From: Gordonia westfalica
GTDB lineage: Bacteria; Actinomycetota; Actinomycetes; Mycobacteriales; Mycobacteriaceae
Reading direction: 5' to 3'
NCBI RefSeq assembly: GCF_900105725.1
Contig: NZ_FNLM01000034.1
Span: 2,108,001 to 2,172,000 of the forward strand
DNA length: 64,000 nt
Positions 34,387 to 44,450 of the stretch are shown here, piece after piece. Under the pieces are notes generated by a model. The model worked only from the letters and a program-made list of their open reading frames with translations. It was not told where the DNA came from and did not search any database. The stretch's first letter is position 1, and each line of letters begins with the position of its first letter. Made by a program: the position numbers and the translations under genes.

Positions 34387-35298
34387 TCAGGCGGCCGACA
34401 CGATCGTGACGGCCGGGAAGCCGTTCGCCCCGGCTGACGCCAAGTGCTCAACAGGTTGCAGTTCGATAGCAGAGAACGGACTGAGGCAGGCCTCAAAATG
34501 CAGCGCTCCCAACAGTCGGGCAGGCAGCAGGTCGGATTCGCTCAACACCCTGTCTCCAGGCGGGAGTCTGACTGCGCCTGCTGGGACGACCAACGGCCGA
34601 CGCTTCGCCGATGACCGCACGCGTCGCACGGCCCGGTTCCTGGTGAGCACCTGAATAGTGAGCGGTCGAGCGGGATGGCCGATTTCGTCTTCATCGTCAT
34701 CCGCTTCGTCCCAATCCTCACCGTCCGGTGCACCGGCGTCCCAGTCGTTCTCATAGAAGACTGCATCCTCGGCAGAACGACGTCGACTCCAGAAGAGCCC
34801 GTCGATCGAAACCGTGCGCGTAGAGATCTCACCGATCTCCCTGCGCGCGTGAAACGAGCCCGCGGACTGCTCGAACATGACGAGTCCGGAGTCACCGAAC
34901 ATGGTCGAATCGATATAGCCGAACGCTCCTCGGTTCCGCCACCACTCGCACGCCTCGGCCAACGGAAGCATCGCAGACTCACTGACCCATGTGAACGGAC
35001 AACTGGGCAATTCGCGTTGAGCCAGTGCAACGTTCGAAACACCTGACATCAAGTGCCCCGCGAAGCCCCGGGTCTTCATCCAAAACTCGATCCGATCGAG
35101 TAGTTGATCGTCGGAGAGCCGAGCGGGAGTCACCGTCCTGGCGTTGTCGAGCACGGTCTTCATCGATGAGGCCCACTCGTTGCCCACGGCGCTGATCACC
35201 CGGTGCTGGGCACGGTACTCTTCCAGCAGATCCTCCCGAATCCGCTCCGCGTGCTCAGGTCCCCAGGCCGACTCGGATGAGTGTGAACGTCTACCCAT
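34387..35298 (-). CDS. Hypothetical protein (about 303 aa)
   Basis: I do not recognise this protein. It is soluble, without signal peptide or membrane helix. A helical N-terminal third (EHAERIREDLLEEYRAQHRV) is followed by an alpha/beta region with several Trp, a very acidic stretch (DGEDWDEADDDEDEIG, about 215-230) and a C-terminal domain ending HLASAGANGFPAVTIVSAA. An upstream ATG at 35325 would add nine residues. It lies in the accessory stretch between an SRPBCC gene and ilvA; codon use is GC-rich but slightly less so than its neighbours. Confidence 0.6.
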   Translation of the reverse strand: MGRRSHSSESAWGPEHAERIREDLLEEYRAQHRVISAVGNEWASSMKTVLDNARTVTPARLSDDQLLDRIEFWMKTRGFAGHLMSGVSNVALAQRELPSCPFTWVSESAMLPLAEACEWWRNRGAFGYIDSTMFGDSGLVMFEQSAGSFHARREIGEISTRTVSIDGLFWSRRRSAEDAVFYENDWDAGAPDGEDWDEADDDEDEIGHPARPLTIQVLTRNRAVRRVRSSAKRRPLVVPAGAVRLPPGDRVLSESDLLPARLLGALHFEACLSPFSAIELQPVEHLASAGANGFPAVTIVSAA

Positions 35299-35378
35299 GC
35301 ACGGCAAGGTAAGTGCGCCCCGCACCCCGGCGACGGGAAGACTCCACAGGCAACGGCCCCATCCACAACCTCGCCGAG

Positions 35379-36578
35379 CTATCCCCGCAGGAACCCCGCC
35401 TCACTCAGCGCGCCACGCACATCCCGCTGGTGGTCGGGTCCACGCGTCTCGACGCTGACCGTCACCTGCACCTCGCCGAGATACAGGTCGTCGGCGACCC
35501 GTGAGTGCACGATGTCGATGACGCTCGCACCCTGCTGACGAAGCAGTTCGAGCAGCGCGAGGAGACCGCCCGGCCGATCGGAGACGGTGGCGGTGAACGT
35601 CAGGAACCGACCGGCCGCGGTGAGACCGTGGGTGGTGACGTGGCGCAGCAGCAACGGGTCGATGTTCCCGCCGGACAACACCACACACACCCGTCCCGAC
35701 AGGTCGAGTGTTCCGCCCACCGCGGCGGCGACGCCTGCGGCACCGGCGGGCTCGACGACCATCTTCGCCCGTTCCAGCATCAGCAGCAGCGCCGTACTCA
35801 GTTCCTCTTCGCTGACCGTGACGACGTCGTCCACGTACTCGGTGACGTGCTCGAACGGGACGTCGCCGGGCGTGGCCACGGCGATGCCGTCGGCCATGGT
35901 GTTCATCGACGCCGCGGGCACCGGTCGCGTCGCCGCGAGCGACGTCGGCCACGCCGCTGCCTGCGCCGCCTGCACGCCGATGACCTTGACCTCGGGTCGC
36001 GCGGTCCGTACCGCCGCGGCGACACCCGCGAGCAGACCGCCGCCACCGAGCGGTACGACGATGACCGTGACGTCGGGCATCTGCTCGAGAATCTCGACCC
36101 CGACCGTTGCCTGACCGGCGACGATGTCGAGGTGATCGAACGGATGGATCAGCACCGCACCGGTCTGGTCCGCATACCGCTGCGCCTCGACGAGCGCCTC
36201 GTCGACCGTCTCACCGGCCAGAACCACCTCGGCGCCATAGGCTTTCGTCGCCGCGATCTTCGGCAGCGACGCGCCGGTGGGCATGTACACACGTGAGGTG
36301 ATCCCCAGTTCGGTCGCCGACCACGCGACCCCCTGTGCGTGGTTCCCCGCGCTCGCCGCGACGACCCCGCGCGCCCGCTCCTCGGCGGACAACCGGGAGA
36401 TCCGCAGGTAGGCACCCCGCGGCTTGAACGAGCCGGTGCGCTGCAGGTTCTCGCACTTCAGCCAGACGTCGGCGCCGCTCCGCTCGGAGAGCACGCGGGA
36501 CGCGATCAGCGGCGTCCGCCGGACCACGTCGGACAGCTCGGCGGTCGCCTTCTCGATGTCGGCAGATGTCAGCAGCAT
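35379..36578 (-). CDS. ilvA: Threonine ammonia-lyase (dehydratase) with ACT-like domain
   Basis: 399 residues, fold type II PLP enzyme. CENLQRTGSFKPRGAYLRI has PLP-Lys52; SAGNHAQGVA and PLGGGGLLAGVA bind the phosphate. The C-terminal 80 residues (TFTATVSDRPGGLLALLELL) form an ACT-type regulatory domain. It deaminates threonine to 2-oxobutanoate; length and single ACT-like domain resemble the TdcB/biodegradative or IlvA-short type. It starts 4 bp after the SARP regulator stop and is likely cotranscribed with it. Confidence 0.92.
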   Translation of the reverse strand: MLLTSADIEKATAELSDVVRRTPLIASRVLSERSGADVWLKCENLQRTGSFKPRGAYLRISRLSAEERARGVVAASAGNHAQGVAWSATELGITSRVYMPTGASLPKIAATKAYGAEVVLAGETVDEALVEAQRYADQTGAVLIHPFDHLDIVAGQATVGVEILEQMPDVTVIVVPLGGGGLLAGVAAAVRTARPEVKVIGVQAAQAAAWPTSLAATRPVPAASMNTMADGIAVATPGDVPFEHVTEYVDDVVTVSEEELSTALLLMLERAKMVVEPAGAAGVAAAVGGTLDLSGRVCVVLSGGNIDPLLLRHVTTHGLTAAGRFLTFTATVSDRPGGLLALLELLRQQGASVIDIVHSRVADDLYLGEVQVTVSVETRGPDHQRDVRGALSEAGFLRG

Positions 36579-36582
36579 GACC

Positions 36583-39558
36583 TCAGTATCCGGGTTCCAG
36601 CTCGTCCACGGTCTCACCCAGCTCGCGCAAAGCCCGGTCGATCACGTCATCGGCGCTCACGAATGCCGCCATGCCGCCGCCCGTCGACGCTGCGTCGTCA
36701 CCGTTTCGAGGTCCGTCGAGGGACGCCGCCGGGTCGAGTTCCGCGCAGCTCAGGAGCAGATCGGCGATCTCGCGACGGCCCACCGCACGCAGCAACGACG
36801 CCGCGTTCCGGGCGGTGGTCCACAGCTGAGTGGGTTGACCGCTGTCGCGCCAGAACCGGAGGAGGAATCGATAGGCCTGCGCGGCCGACGCCCGGTCCCC
36901 CACCTGGGCAAGGCACGACGCGGCGCCGACGCGCGCGACACCGAGGACGAACGTCGCGCCCACCGCCTCGGCCCGTGCCTCTGCCCGCTGGTACAGGGCG
37001 AGCGCCGTGGCCGGGTCGCGAGAGGCGACGAGTTCACCCTGCACGTAGTCCAGGAACGCGTGCTGCGACCCTCCGGCATCAGCGGCAACGCGGTCCCCTG
37101 CTTCCGCGAGCACCCTCGCCGCGCGCCGGCGGTCACCTCCGTACGCGATCGCCAGCGCCGATGATGCGAGATATGCGGCGCCGACCCGAGAGTCGAGATC
37201 GGCGGCCGCCGACCATCGTTGCGCCGCCACCGCGTAGTCGCCGCGGAAATGCGCGACCGCGGCGCTCGCGCCATATGCTGCGCCGTTCGGATCGCGTCCG
37301 GCCGAGGTACTCGCGTCGACGGCACGGCCGGCGAGGTTCAGCGCCAGGTCGAAGCGCCCGGTCAGTCGGGCCGCCTCTGCTGCGGCCGCCAGCACCTCGT
37401 CCTCCCTCACATGGCCGTCGATCTCCGGCGACTCCGCCAATTCGATTGCCCACATCCACAACTCGTGGATGTTCCGCCAGATGCTCACCAGGCTCAGCGA
37501 CGTCGTGATCGACACCAGTTCGTCGATCCGGCCGCACGCGAGCGCCACGTCCCGGGCGGCCCTGAAGTTGTCCAGCTCGGCGTGCAATCGCCGATTCGCC
37601 TGCGGCTCTTCCGGTCCCAGCCAGTCCTCGTCGATTTCCCGTGCGGTCAGAACGCACTGCGTCAGGAGCAGATCCTCGGCCGCGTCGAGGCCACCCGATT
37701 CGCGAAGTCGGTCCAGCAGGAACTGCCGCACGAGATACAGCAGACGGTAACGCCCTGCCAGGGGGTCTGCGACAAGCAACGAGCTGTCGACGAGCCGGTG
37801 CAACGGCTCCATCGCCGGATCGACCGCGCGCCCGTCGCCGCTCACGTGGCGCGCCAGCGAGCCGAACGTTCGCAGCGTGACCCCACCGGGGAAGATCGCC
37901 AGGGACGTGAGTAGCTCCCGATCGGGCGCAGACAGCAGGTGGAACGACATGTCGAGGCTGACACGGAGCGTCTGCTGCCGGCGATCGTCGTGGCCACGTC
38001 CCGTCGCCAGATCCAGCGCGGTGTCCAGCACTCGCGCCACATCGTCCAGCGGCATCGTGGCCGCTTGTCGCGCGGCGAGTTCGATGCCGAGCGGCAACCC
38101 GTCAACGCGGTGCACGATGTCGCCGACCGTGGCCAGATCATGCTCTGCCGGCACGAAGTCCGGCACACGTCGACGCGCATGCTCGATGAACGCGCGCACC
38201 GCGGGCTGGCGCATCGCCTGCTCTCCCACGCAGGCCTCGCGCGGTGTCGGCAGCGGCTGCAGTCGTACCACGTACTCGGCCGAGAGTTGCAGCACGACAC
38301 GCGATGTCGCAAGGATCCGCACCTCGGGTGCACCCCGAAGGAGCGCGACGACCACCTCGCGGCAGGCCGCGAGGACGTGTTCGCAGTTGTCGAGGACAAG
38401 CAACATGGGTCCACCCGGGATCGCGTGCGCCAGCACCTCGGGCGACCCGGACGCCGCCGAGGGGTTGCCACCGGGGTCGAGTCCCAGCGTCGACGCCACA
38501 GCCGGCCCGACCCCTTCGGGTTCCACGACGGCCGCGAGGTCGATGATGTGCACGGTATGGCCGGTCAACACGGTCGGATCGCCGGCGATCTCGAGGGCGA
38601 GTCGTGTCTTGCCGACACCCCCGGTCCCGGTCAGTGTGAGGAGACGGTGTTCCGTGAGAAGTCGTGTCAGTTCGGCCCGTTCGCGTTCGCGCCCCACGAA
38701 CGGGCCGTCCGGGCGAGGAGGGCGACGCGGACCGGACGCAGCGCTCATCGGACCCGACGCCCGGCCTGCCGAGACCTGAACCGCCGGCAGGCCACCGGCC
38801 GCGACCTGTTCCTCCAAGACGGCCAGCGCGGGGCTCGGGTCCAGACCGGTTTCCTCCGCGAGACGCACACGGAAGCCGGCAGCGGCGGCCATCGCCTCCG
38901 CCGTGTTCCCTTCGGCCGCCAATGCCCGGATCAGGATTCGGGCCGTGCTCTCGCGCAGTGGTGCTGCCGCCAGTGCGTCTTTCGCGGCCGCCGCTGCGCC
39001 CGGACCACCCGTCTCGAGCATGGCGTCGAGATGGACGTCGTCGAGCCGGCTTCGTAGTTCTTCCAGCGCAACACGTTCCGCGTCGAGGTCGGCGACGCCG
39101 CTGAATTCTCCCAGCGGCTGCCCCCGCCACAACCCGAGTGCGCGGCGCGTGAGCCGTAGCCGGATCTCCGGATCAGAAGCGGTGGTGGCGGTCGTGACGA
39201 GTTCGCGGACAACTGCCGCATCGATCGCGTCGTCGGGTACGACGAGCCGGTAGCCGGCCGGGCGTCGTTCGACCACGTCCGAGTACCGGCCGAAGTGCCG
39301 TCGCAGCCGCGACACGAGATTGTGCAACGCCGCGGTCGGATCGGCCGGGAGCTGCTCGTCCCACAGCGAGTCGACGAGCCGCATCGTGGTGACCCCGTGT
39401 GGTCCCGCCATCGCCAGCACTGCGAGAAGCGCACGACGCCGAGCGCCGGTTACCGCGGTGTCCACCCCGTCGATGCGCAGCGTCAACGGCCCCAGCACTC
39501 CGATCTCGACCGCCGGGGTCTGCGGCTCTCCGCGGTCCGACTCCTGGGGGTCGGTCAC
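36583..39558 (-). CDS. AfsR/SARP-type regulator with NB-ARC ATPase and TPR-like region
   Basis: 991 residues. OmpR-like DNA-binding domain (about 15-105: LGPLTLRIDGVDTAVTGARR, LVSRLRRHFG), bacterial transcriptional activation domain (about 110-260), NB-ARC STAND ATPase (about 285-590) with Walker A GTGGVGKTRLALE and LLVLDNCEHVL, winged helix and a helical repeat C-terminus. The architecture is that of AfsR and of M. tuberculosis STAND SARPs. GTG 39558 is chosen because it follows TACGCT by 6 nt and opens the conserved region. Divergent from a methyltransferase, with paired heptamers between, so that gene is the likely target. Confidence 0.9.
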   Translation of the reverse strand: MTDPQESDRGEPQTPAVEIGVLGPLTLRIDGVDTAVTGARRRALLAVLAMAGPHGVTTMRLVDSLWDEQLPADPTAALHNLVSRLRRHFGRYSDVVERRPAGYRLVVPDDAIDAAVVRELVTTATTASDPEIRLRLTRRALGLWRGQPLGEFSGVADLDAERVALEELRSRLDDVHLDAMLETGGPGAAAAAKDALAAAPLRESTARILIRALAAEGNTAEAMAAAAGFRVRLAEETGLDPSPALAVLEEQVAAGGLPAVQVSAGRASGPMSAASGPRRPPRPDGPFVGRERERAELTRLLTEHRLLTLTGTGGVGKTRLALEIAGDPTVLTGHTVHIIDLAAVVEPEGVGPAVASTLGLDPGGNPSAASGSPEVLAHAIPGGPMLLVLDNCEHVLAACREVVVALLRGAPEVRILATSRVVLQLSAEYVVRLQPLPTPREACVGEQAMRQPAVRAFIEHARRRVPDFVPAEHDLATVGDIVHRVDGLPLGIELAARQAATMPLDDVARVLDTALDLATGRGHDDRRQQTLRVSLDMSFHLLSAPDRELLTSLAIFPGGVTLRTFGSLARHVSGDGRAVDPAMEPLHRLVDSSLLVADPLAGRYRLLYLVRQFLLDRLRESGGLDAAEDLLLTQCVLTAREIDEDWLGPEEPQANRRLHAELDNFRAARDVALACGRIDELVSITTSLSLVSIWRNIHELWMWAIELAESPEIDGHVREDEVLAAAAEAARLTGRFDLALNLAGRAVDASTSAGRDPNGAAYGASAAVAHFRGDYAVAAQRWSAAADLDSRVGAAYLASSALAIAYGGDRRRAARVLAEAGDRVAADAGGSQHAFLDYVQGELVASRDPATALALYQRAEARAEAVGATFVLGVARVGAASCLAQVGDRASAAQAYRFLLRFWRDSGQPTQLWTTARNAASLLRAVGRREIADLLLSCAELDPAASLDGPRNGDDAASTGGGMAAFVSADDVIDRALRELGETVDELEPGY

Positions 39559-39564
39559 AGGAGA

Positions 39565-39570
39565 AGCGTA
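39565..39570 (-). promoter_or_regulatory. -10 hexamer TACGCT, leaderless SARP gene
   Basis: On the minus strand TACGCT is followed by 6 nt and GTG 39558. Confidence 0.5.
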
Positions 39571-39587
39571 AGTCCCCGCGGCGTCCG

Positions 39588-39605
39588 TGACAGCGGCATG
39601 ACAGC
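39588..39605 (+). promoter_or_regulatory. Direct heptamer repeat TGACAGC at 11-bp spacing, candidate SARP box
   Basis: TGACAGC occurs at 39588-39594 and 39599-39605, exactly one helical turn apart. SARP activators typically bind heptameric direct repeats at 11-bp periodicity just upstream of the -10 of target promoters. Confidence 0.55.
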
Positions 39606-39668
39606 GACCGGGCGCACTCTCACTGTCACCCCACGGAGAAGTCCGTCGAACACAGGAAGGCTGAATCC

Positions 39669-40748
39669 ATGACAAACACGACATCCACCATCGACCTCGC
39701 CCGGGTCGAGGCGTTCGCCGGCCAGGTGAGCGCCGATCTGACGCACGCCTACCACAGCATCAGCGTCCACCTCGGCGACCGACTCGGCCTGTGGCGGTCC
39801 CTCGCCGACCTCGGCTCGGCGACCAGCGCCGAACTGGCCGAACGATCGGGGCTGGCACCTCGCTACGTGCACGAATGGCTCTGCGTCCAGGCGGCCGCGG
39901 GTTACGTGGTCCTCGATGCGAGTTCCGACGGTGGCATCGACACGTTCACGCTGCCTGCCGAACACGCGATGGTGCTCGCCGACGACGACAGCCCCGCCGC
40001 GATCGTGGCGGGGTTCGAAGTCGCCGCCGCGGTCTGGGCCTCGGTCGATCAACTCGCCCACGCCTACACCACCGGCGACGGAATCCCCTGGCACGCCCAC
40101 GATTCGCGGCTGTTCACCGGCGTGGAGCGCTTCTACGGCACCATCTACCGCACATCGCTTCTGGCGGAGTGGGTTCCGGCCGTCGACGGACTCTCCGAAC
40201 GCCTCACCGCCGGCATCGACGTCCTCGACGTCGGGTGCGGTCTCGGGGTTCCGACGATCCTTCTCGCCGAAGCCTTCCCGAAGTCGAGGTTCGTGGGCGT
40301 CGACACCCATGCGGAATCGGTCGAACGCGCCACCGCGGCAGCAATCGCCGCCGGGGTGTCCGATCGTGTCGAGTTCCGTGTCGCGTCCGCCGACGACTAC
40401 GACGGCAGTCACGACGCCATCGTGTTCTTCGACGCACTGCACGACTTCGGCGACCCGGTGGCCGCACTTGCTCATGCGCGCGCGTCACTGCGGCCGGGAG
40501 GCCAGGTGATCGCGGTGGAACCGTTCGCACACGACACCCTCGCCGATAATCTGACGAATCCCGTTGCGCTGCTGTTCTACTCGGGGAGCTCGTACCTCTG
40601 CGTCCCCCACAGCATCGCCGACGGCGAGACGTCGCTCGGCGCGCAGGCCGGACCCGGCCGACTGCTCGATGCATTCCGGGCAGCCGGCCTGCCGACAGCC
40701 AGGGTCGCCGCCACGGCGGCGAACCTGCTGCTGGAAGCCGGTGTGTGA
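39669..40748 (+). CDS. SAM-dependent methyltransferase with N-terminal winged helix
   Basis: 359 residues. The N-terminal part (LGLWRSLADLGSATSAELAE, PRYVHEWLCVQAAAGYV) is a winged-helix dimerisation domain as in O-methyltransferases. The Rossmann core has DVLDVGCGLGVPTILLA (SAM motif I, about residue 178-195), FVGVDTHAESVERA and DAIVFFDALHDFGD. The substrate is a small molecule, not identifiable. Divergent from the SARP regulator. Confidence 0.85.
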   Translation: MTNTTSTIDLARVEAFAGQVSADLTHAYHSISVHLGDRLGLWRSLADLGSATSAELAERSGLAPRYVHEWLCVQAAAGYVVLDASSDGGIDTFTLPAEHAMVLADDDSPAAIVAGFEVAAAVWASVDQLAHAYTTGDGIPWHAHDSRLFTGVERFYGTIYRTSLLAEWVPAVDGLSERLTAGIDVLDVGCGLGVPTILLAEAFPKSRFVGVDTHAESVERATAAAIAAGVSDRVEFRVASADDYDGSHDAIVFFDALHDFGDPVAALAHARASLRPGGQVIAVEPFAHDTLADNLTNPVALLFYSGSSYLCVPHSIADGETSLGAQAGPGRLLDAFRAAGLPTARVAATAANLLLEAGV

Positions 40749-40753
40749 GCCGC

Positions 40754-41926
40754 TCAGCGCAGCGCGTTCTCCAGGTCGCCCAGGATGTCGTCGATGTCCT
40801 CGATACCCACCGACAGGCGGACGAGGTTCGCGGGAACCTCCAGCAGAGAACCGGCCGTCGACGCGTGGGTCATCGCGCCGGGATGTTCGATCAGCGACTC
40901 GATGCCGCCCAGCGACTCGGCGAGCGTGAACACCTCGGTGCGGGCGCAGAACTGCTTGGCCTCTTCGATGCCGCCCTTGACCAGCACCGACACCATGCCG
41001 CCGTAACGCTTCATCTGCTTCGCGGCGACCTCGTGCCCGGGGTGGTTCTCGAGTCCCGGGTACAGGACGGCGTCGATCTTGTCGTGCGAGTTCAGGAACT
41101 CGACGACCTTCTCGGCGTTGTCGCAGTGACGGTCCATGCGGACGGCGAGCGTCTTGACGCCGCGCATCGTCAGGTAGCCGTCGAACGGGCCGGGAACCGC
41201 ACCCGCTCCGTTCTGCAGGAAGGCGAAGGCCTCGTCGAGTACCTCGCTGTCGGTGACCAGCGCACCGCCGACCACGTCGGAGTGACCGCCGAGGTACTTG
41301 GTCGTCGAGTGCAGGACGACGTCGGCGCCCAGCGTCAGCGGCTGCTGCAGGTAGGGCGAGGCAAAGGTGTTGTCCACCACCAGCTTCGCGCCGGCCTCGT
41401 GCGCGATGGTGGCGAGCGTCTCGATGTCGCCGACGTTGAGCAGCGGGTTGGTGGGTGTCTCGGTCCAGACGAGCTTGGTCTCCGGACGGATCGCGGCGCG
41501 CACCGCGGCGACGTCGGACACCGGTGCCACCGAGTAGGTGATGCCCCACTGGGTGAACACCTTGTCGATGAGACGGAAGGTGCCGCCGTAGGCGTCGTTG
41601 GGGATCACCAGGTGGTCGCCGGGCCGCAGCGCCGAGCGCAGCAGGCAGTCGGTGGCGGCCATGCCGGACGCGAAGGCGCGCCCGTAGGTTCCGTGTTCGA
41701 GTGCGGCGAGGTTGGCCTCCAGCGCTCGTCGCGTCGGATTGCCGGTGCGGGCGTACTCGAATCCGTCGCGCAGACCGCCGACGCCGTCCTGGGCGAAGGT
41801 CGAGCTGGCGTAGATCGGCACGTTCACCGCGCCGGTCTGGGGATCCGGGTCGTATCCGGCGTGGATGGCGCGGGTCGAGAAACCTTGCCAGCGAACCGAA
41901 TCCGCGGCGCTGCGTCGTTCACTCAC
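40754..41926 (-). CDS. metB: Cystathionine gamma-synthase
   Basis: 390 residues, PLP-dependent Cys/Met metabolism family. YARTGNPTRRALE, GMAATDCLL, DNTFASPYLQQPL and STTKYLGGHSDVVGG (Schiff-base Lys about 210). It joins O-acyl-homoserine and cysteine; some members also act as gamma-lyases. Lies 12 bp after cbs on the same strand, the pairing found in M. tuberculosis Rv1077-Rv1079. Convergent with the methyltransferase 5 bp away. Confidence 0.93.
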   Translation of the reverse strand: MSERRSAADSVRWQGFSTRAIHAGYDPDPQTGAVNVPIYASSTFAQDGVGGLRDGFEYARTGNPTRRALEANLAALEHGTYGRAFASGMAATDCLLRSALRPGDHLVIPNDAYGGTFRLIDKVFTQWGITYSVAPVSDVAAVRAAIRPETKLVWTETPTNPLLNVGDIETLATIAHEAGAKLVVDNTFASPYLQQPLTLGADVVLHSTTKYLGGHSDVVGGALVTDSEVLDEAFAFLQNGAGAVPGPFDGYLTMRGVKTLAVRMDRHCDNAEKVVEFLNSHDKIDAVLYPGLENHPGHEVAAKQMKRYGGMVSVLVKGGIEEAKQFCARTEVFTLAESLGGIESLIEHPGAMTHASTAGSLLEVPANLVRLSVGIEDIDDILGDLENALR

Positions 41927-41938
41927 AGTGGTGTGCTC

Positions 41939-43333
<1,395 letters not shown>

Positions 43334-43417
43334 GTGTCCATGGTCCCAGAACCGTCGTCGTCCCCGACACCCGGCCGTCGTCACGCACCGTTCGCTCTGA
43401 CACCTGACCGTTCCCTC

Positions 43418-43423
43418 TAGACT
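43418..43423 (+). promoter_or_regulatory. -10 hexamer TAGACT, leaderless GTG 43431
   Basis: TAGACT, 7 nt, GTG 43431. No Shine-Dalgarno is present. Confidence 0.5.
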
Positions 43424-43430
43424 GGCGGCC

Positions 43431-44378
43431 GTGTCCGGGTGGAGTCGCAAGGTCGGTGCCGACCGTCGGGTCTGGGGTCGGGTCTGCCGCGACGTCGGGG
43501 CCACGGCAGCGGCCACCGCAGCCGGAGCGGGTGCCGGATGGGCGGTCTGGAACTACCTCAACGGCCAGGCCGCGACAGCCCGCACCGTGATCCCCCACCG
43601 CACCGACAACGCCCCCGACGGCGACGGCGTCTATCACCCCGACGGCCGGGTGACCCGCTACACGCGCGACACCCCGATCGATCTGTTCCTGACCGTCTTC
43701 GGCGATTCCACCGCGGCCGGACTCGGCGTCGACACCGCCGACGAGACGCCCGGTGTGCAGGTGGCCCGTCGGGTCGCGGCGGAGACCGGCAAGACGATCC
43801 GCTACGCCAACAAGGCCATCGTCGGCGCGACCTCCAAGGGTTTGGCCGCCCAGATCGACGCGATGTTCATCGCCCATGAACGGCCGGATGTCGCGATCAT
43901 CCTCATCGGCGCGAACGACGTGACGTCCCGCAACGGCATCCGCGCGTCGGCCCGCCGGGTCGGCGACGCCGTGCGGTTGCTCATCGGCGGCGGCGCGAAG
44001 GTCGTCGTCGGCACGTGTCCCGACTTCGGCGTCATCACGGCGATCCCGCAGCCGTTGCGAACGGTGTTGCGGCAGTGGGGTCTACGCCTGGCCGCAGCCC
44101 AGCGCGCGGCGGTCAGGGCCGCGGGTGGGCAGTCGGTCCCACTCGCCGACCTGATGGCCAAGGAGTTCCGCGCCCAGCGCGATTACATGCTGTCGCCGGA
44201 TCAGTACCATCCCTCGGCGGCGGGGTACGCGCTCGCCGCCGACATCCTGATGCCGCCGGTCCTCGACGCCATCGGCGAATGGGGTTCGGCGCCCCTGCCC
44301 GAACCTCCCGAGGAATCACCGGCGGTCGAGGAGTCACGTGTGGCCACCGGACTACGCCGCCTGCTCAAGCAGGTCTGA
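43431..44378 (+). CDS. GDSL/SGNH hydrolase (Rv1075c-like)
   Basis: 315 residues. A hydrophobic N-terminus (about 22-42) could anchor or export the protein. SGNH blocks: VFGDSTAAGLG (catalytic Ser), a Gly within GATSKGL, ILIGANDVTS (Asn), and SPDQYHPSAAGY (Asp/His). A lipase/esterase of the cell envelope. The GTG start is given by the leaderless promoter. Neighbours cbs and fadA3 match the Rv1074c-Rv1077 order. Confidence 0.9.
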   Translation: MSGWSRKVGADRRVWGRVCRDVGATAAATAAGAGAGWAVWNYLNGQAATARTVIPHRTDNAPDGDGVYHPDGRVTRYTRDTPIDLFLTVFGDSTAAGLGVDTADETPGVQVARRVAAETGKTIRYANKAIVGATSKGLAAQIDAMFIAHERPDVAIILIGANDVTSRNGIRASARRVGDAVRLLIGGGAKVVVGTCPDFGVITAIPQPLRTVLRQWGLRLAAAQRAAVRAAGGQSVPLADLMAKEFRAQRDYMLSPDQYHPSAAGYALAADILMPPVLDAIGEWGSAPLPEPPEESPAVEESRVATGLRRLLKQV

Positions 44379-44415
44379 GCGGACTCCGGCGAAGTGTGAT
44401 CACGCCCCCACTGCG

Positions 44416-44433
44416 ACCAAGCATCTGCTTGGT
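44416..44433. promoter_or_regulatory. Operator palindrome ACCAAGCATCTGCTTGGT
   Basis: A perfect 8-2-8 palindrome immediately upstream of the fadA3 -10 hexamer TAGCGT (44439-44444). It resembles TetR operators of lipid genes (compare the KstR2 motif AnCAAGnnCTTGnT) but the half-sites are spaced differently. Confidence 0.6.
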
Positions 44434-44438
44434 TGGGG

Positions 44439-44444
44439 TAGCGT
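44439..44444 (+). promoter_or_regulatory. -10 hexamer TAGCGT, leaderless fadA3
   Basis: TAGCGT, 6 nt, ATG 44451. Confidence 0.5.
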
Positions 44445-44450
44445 GAGCGC

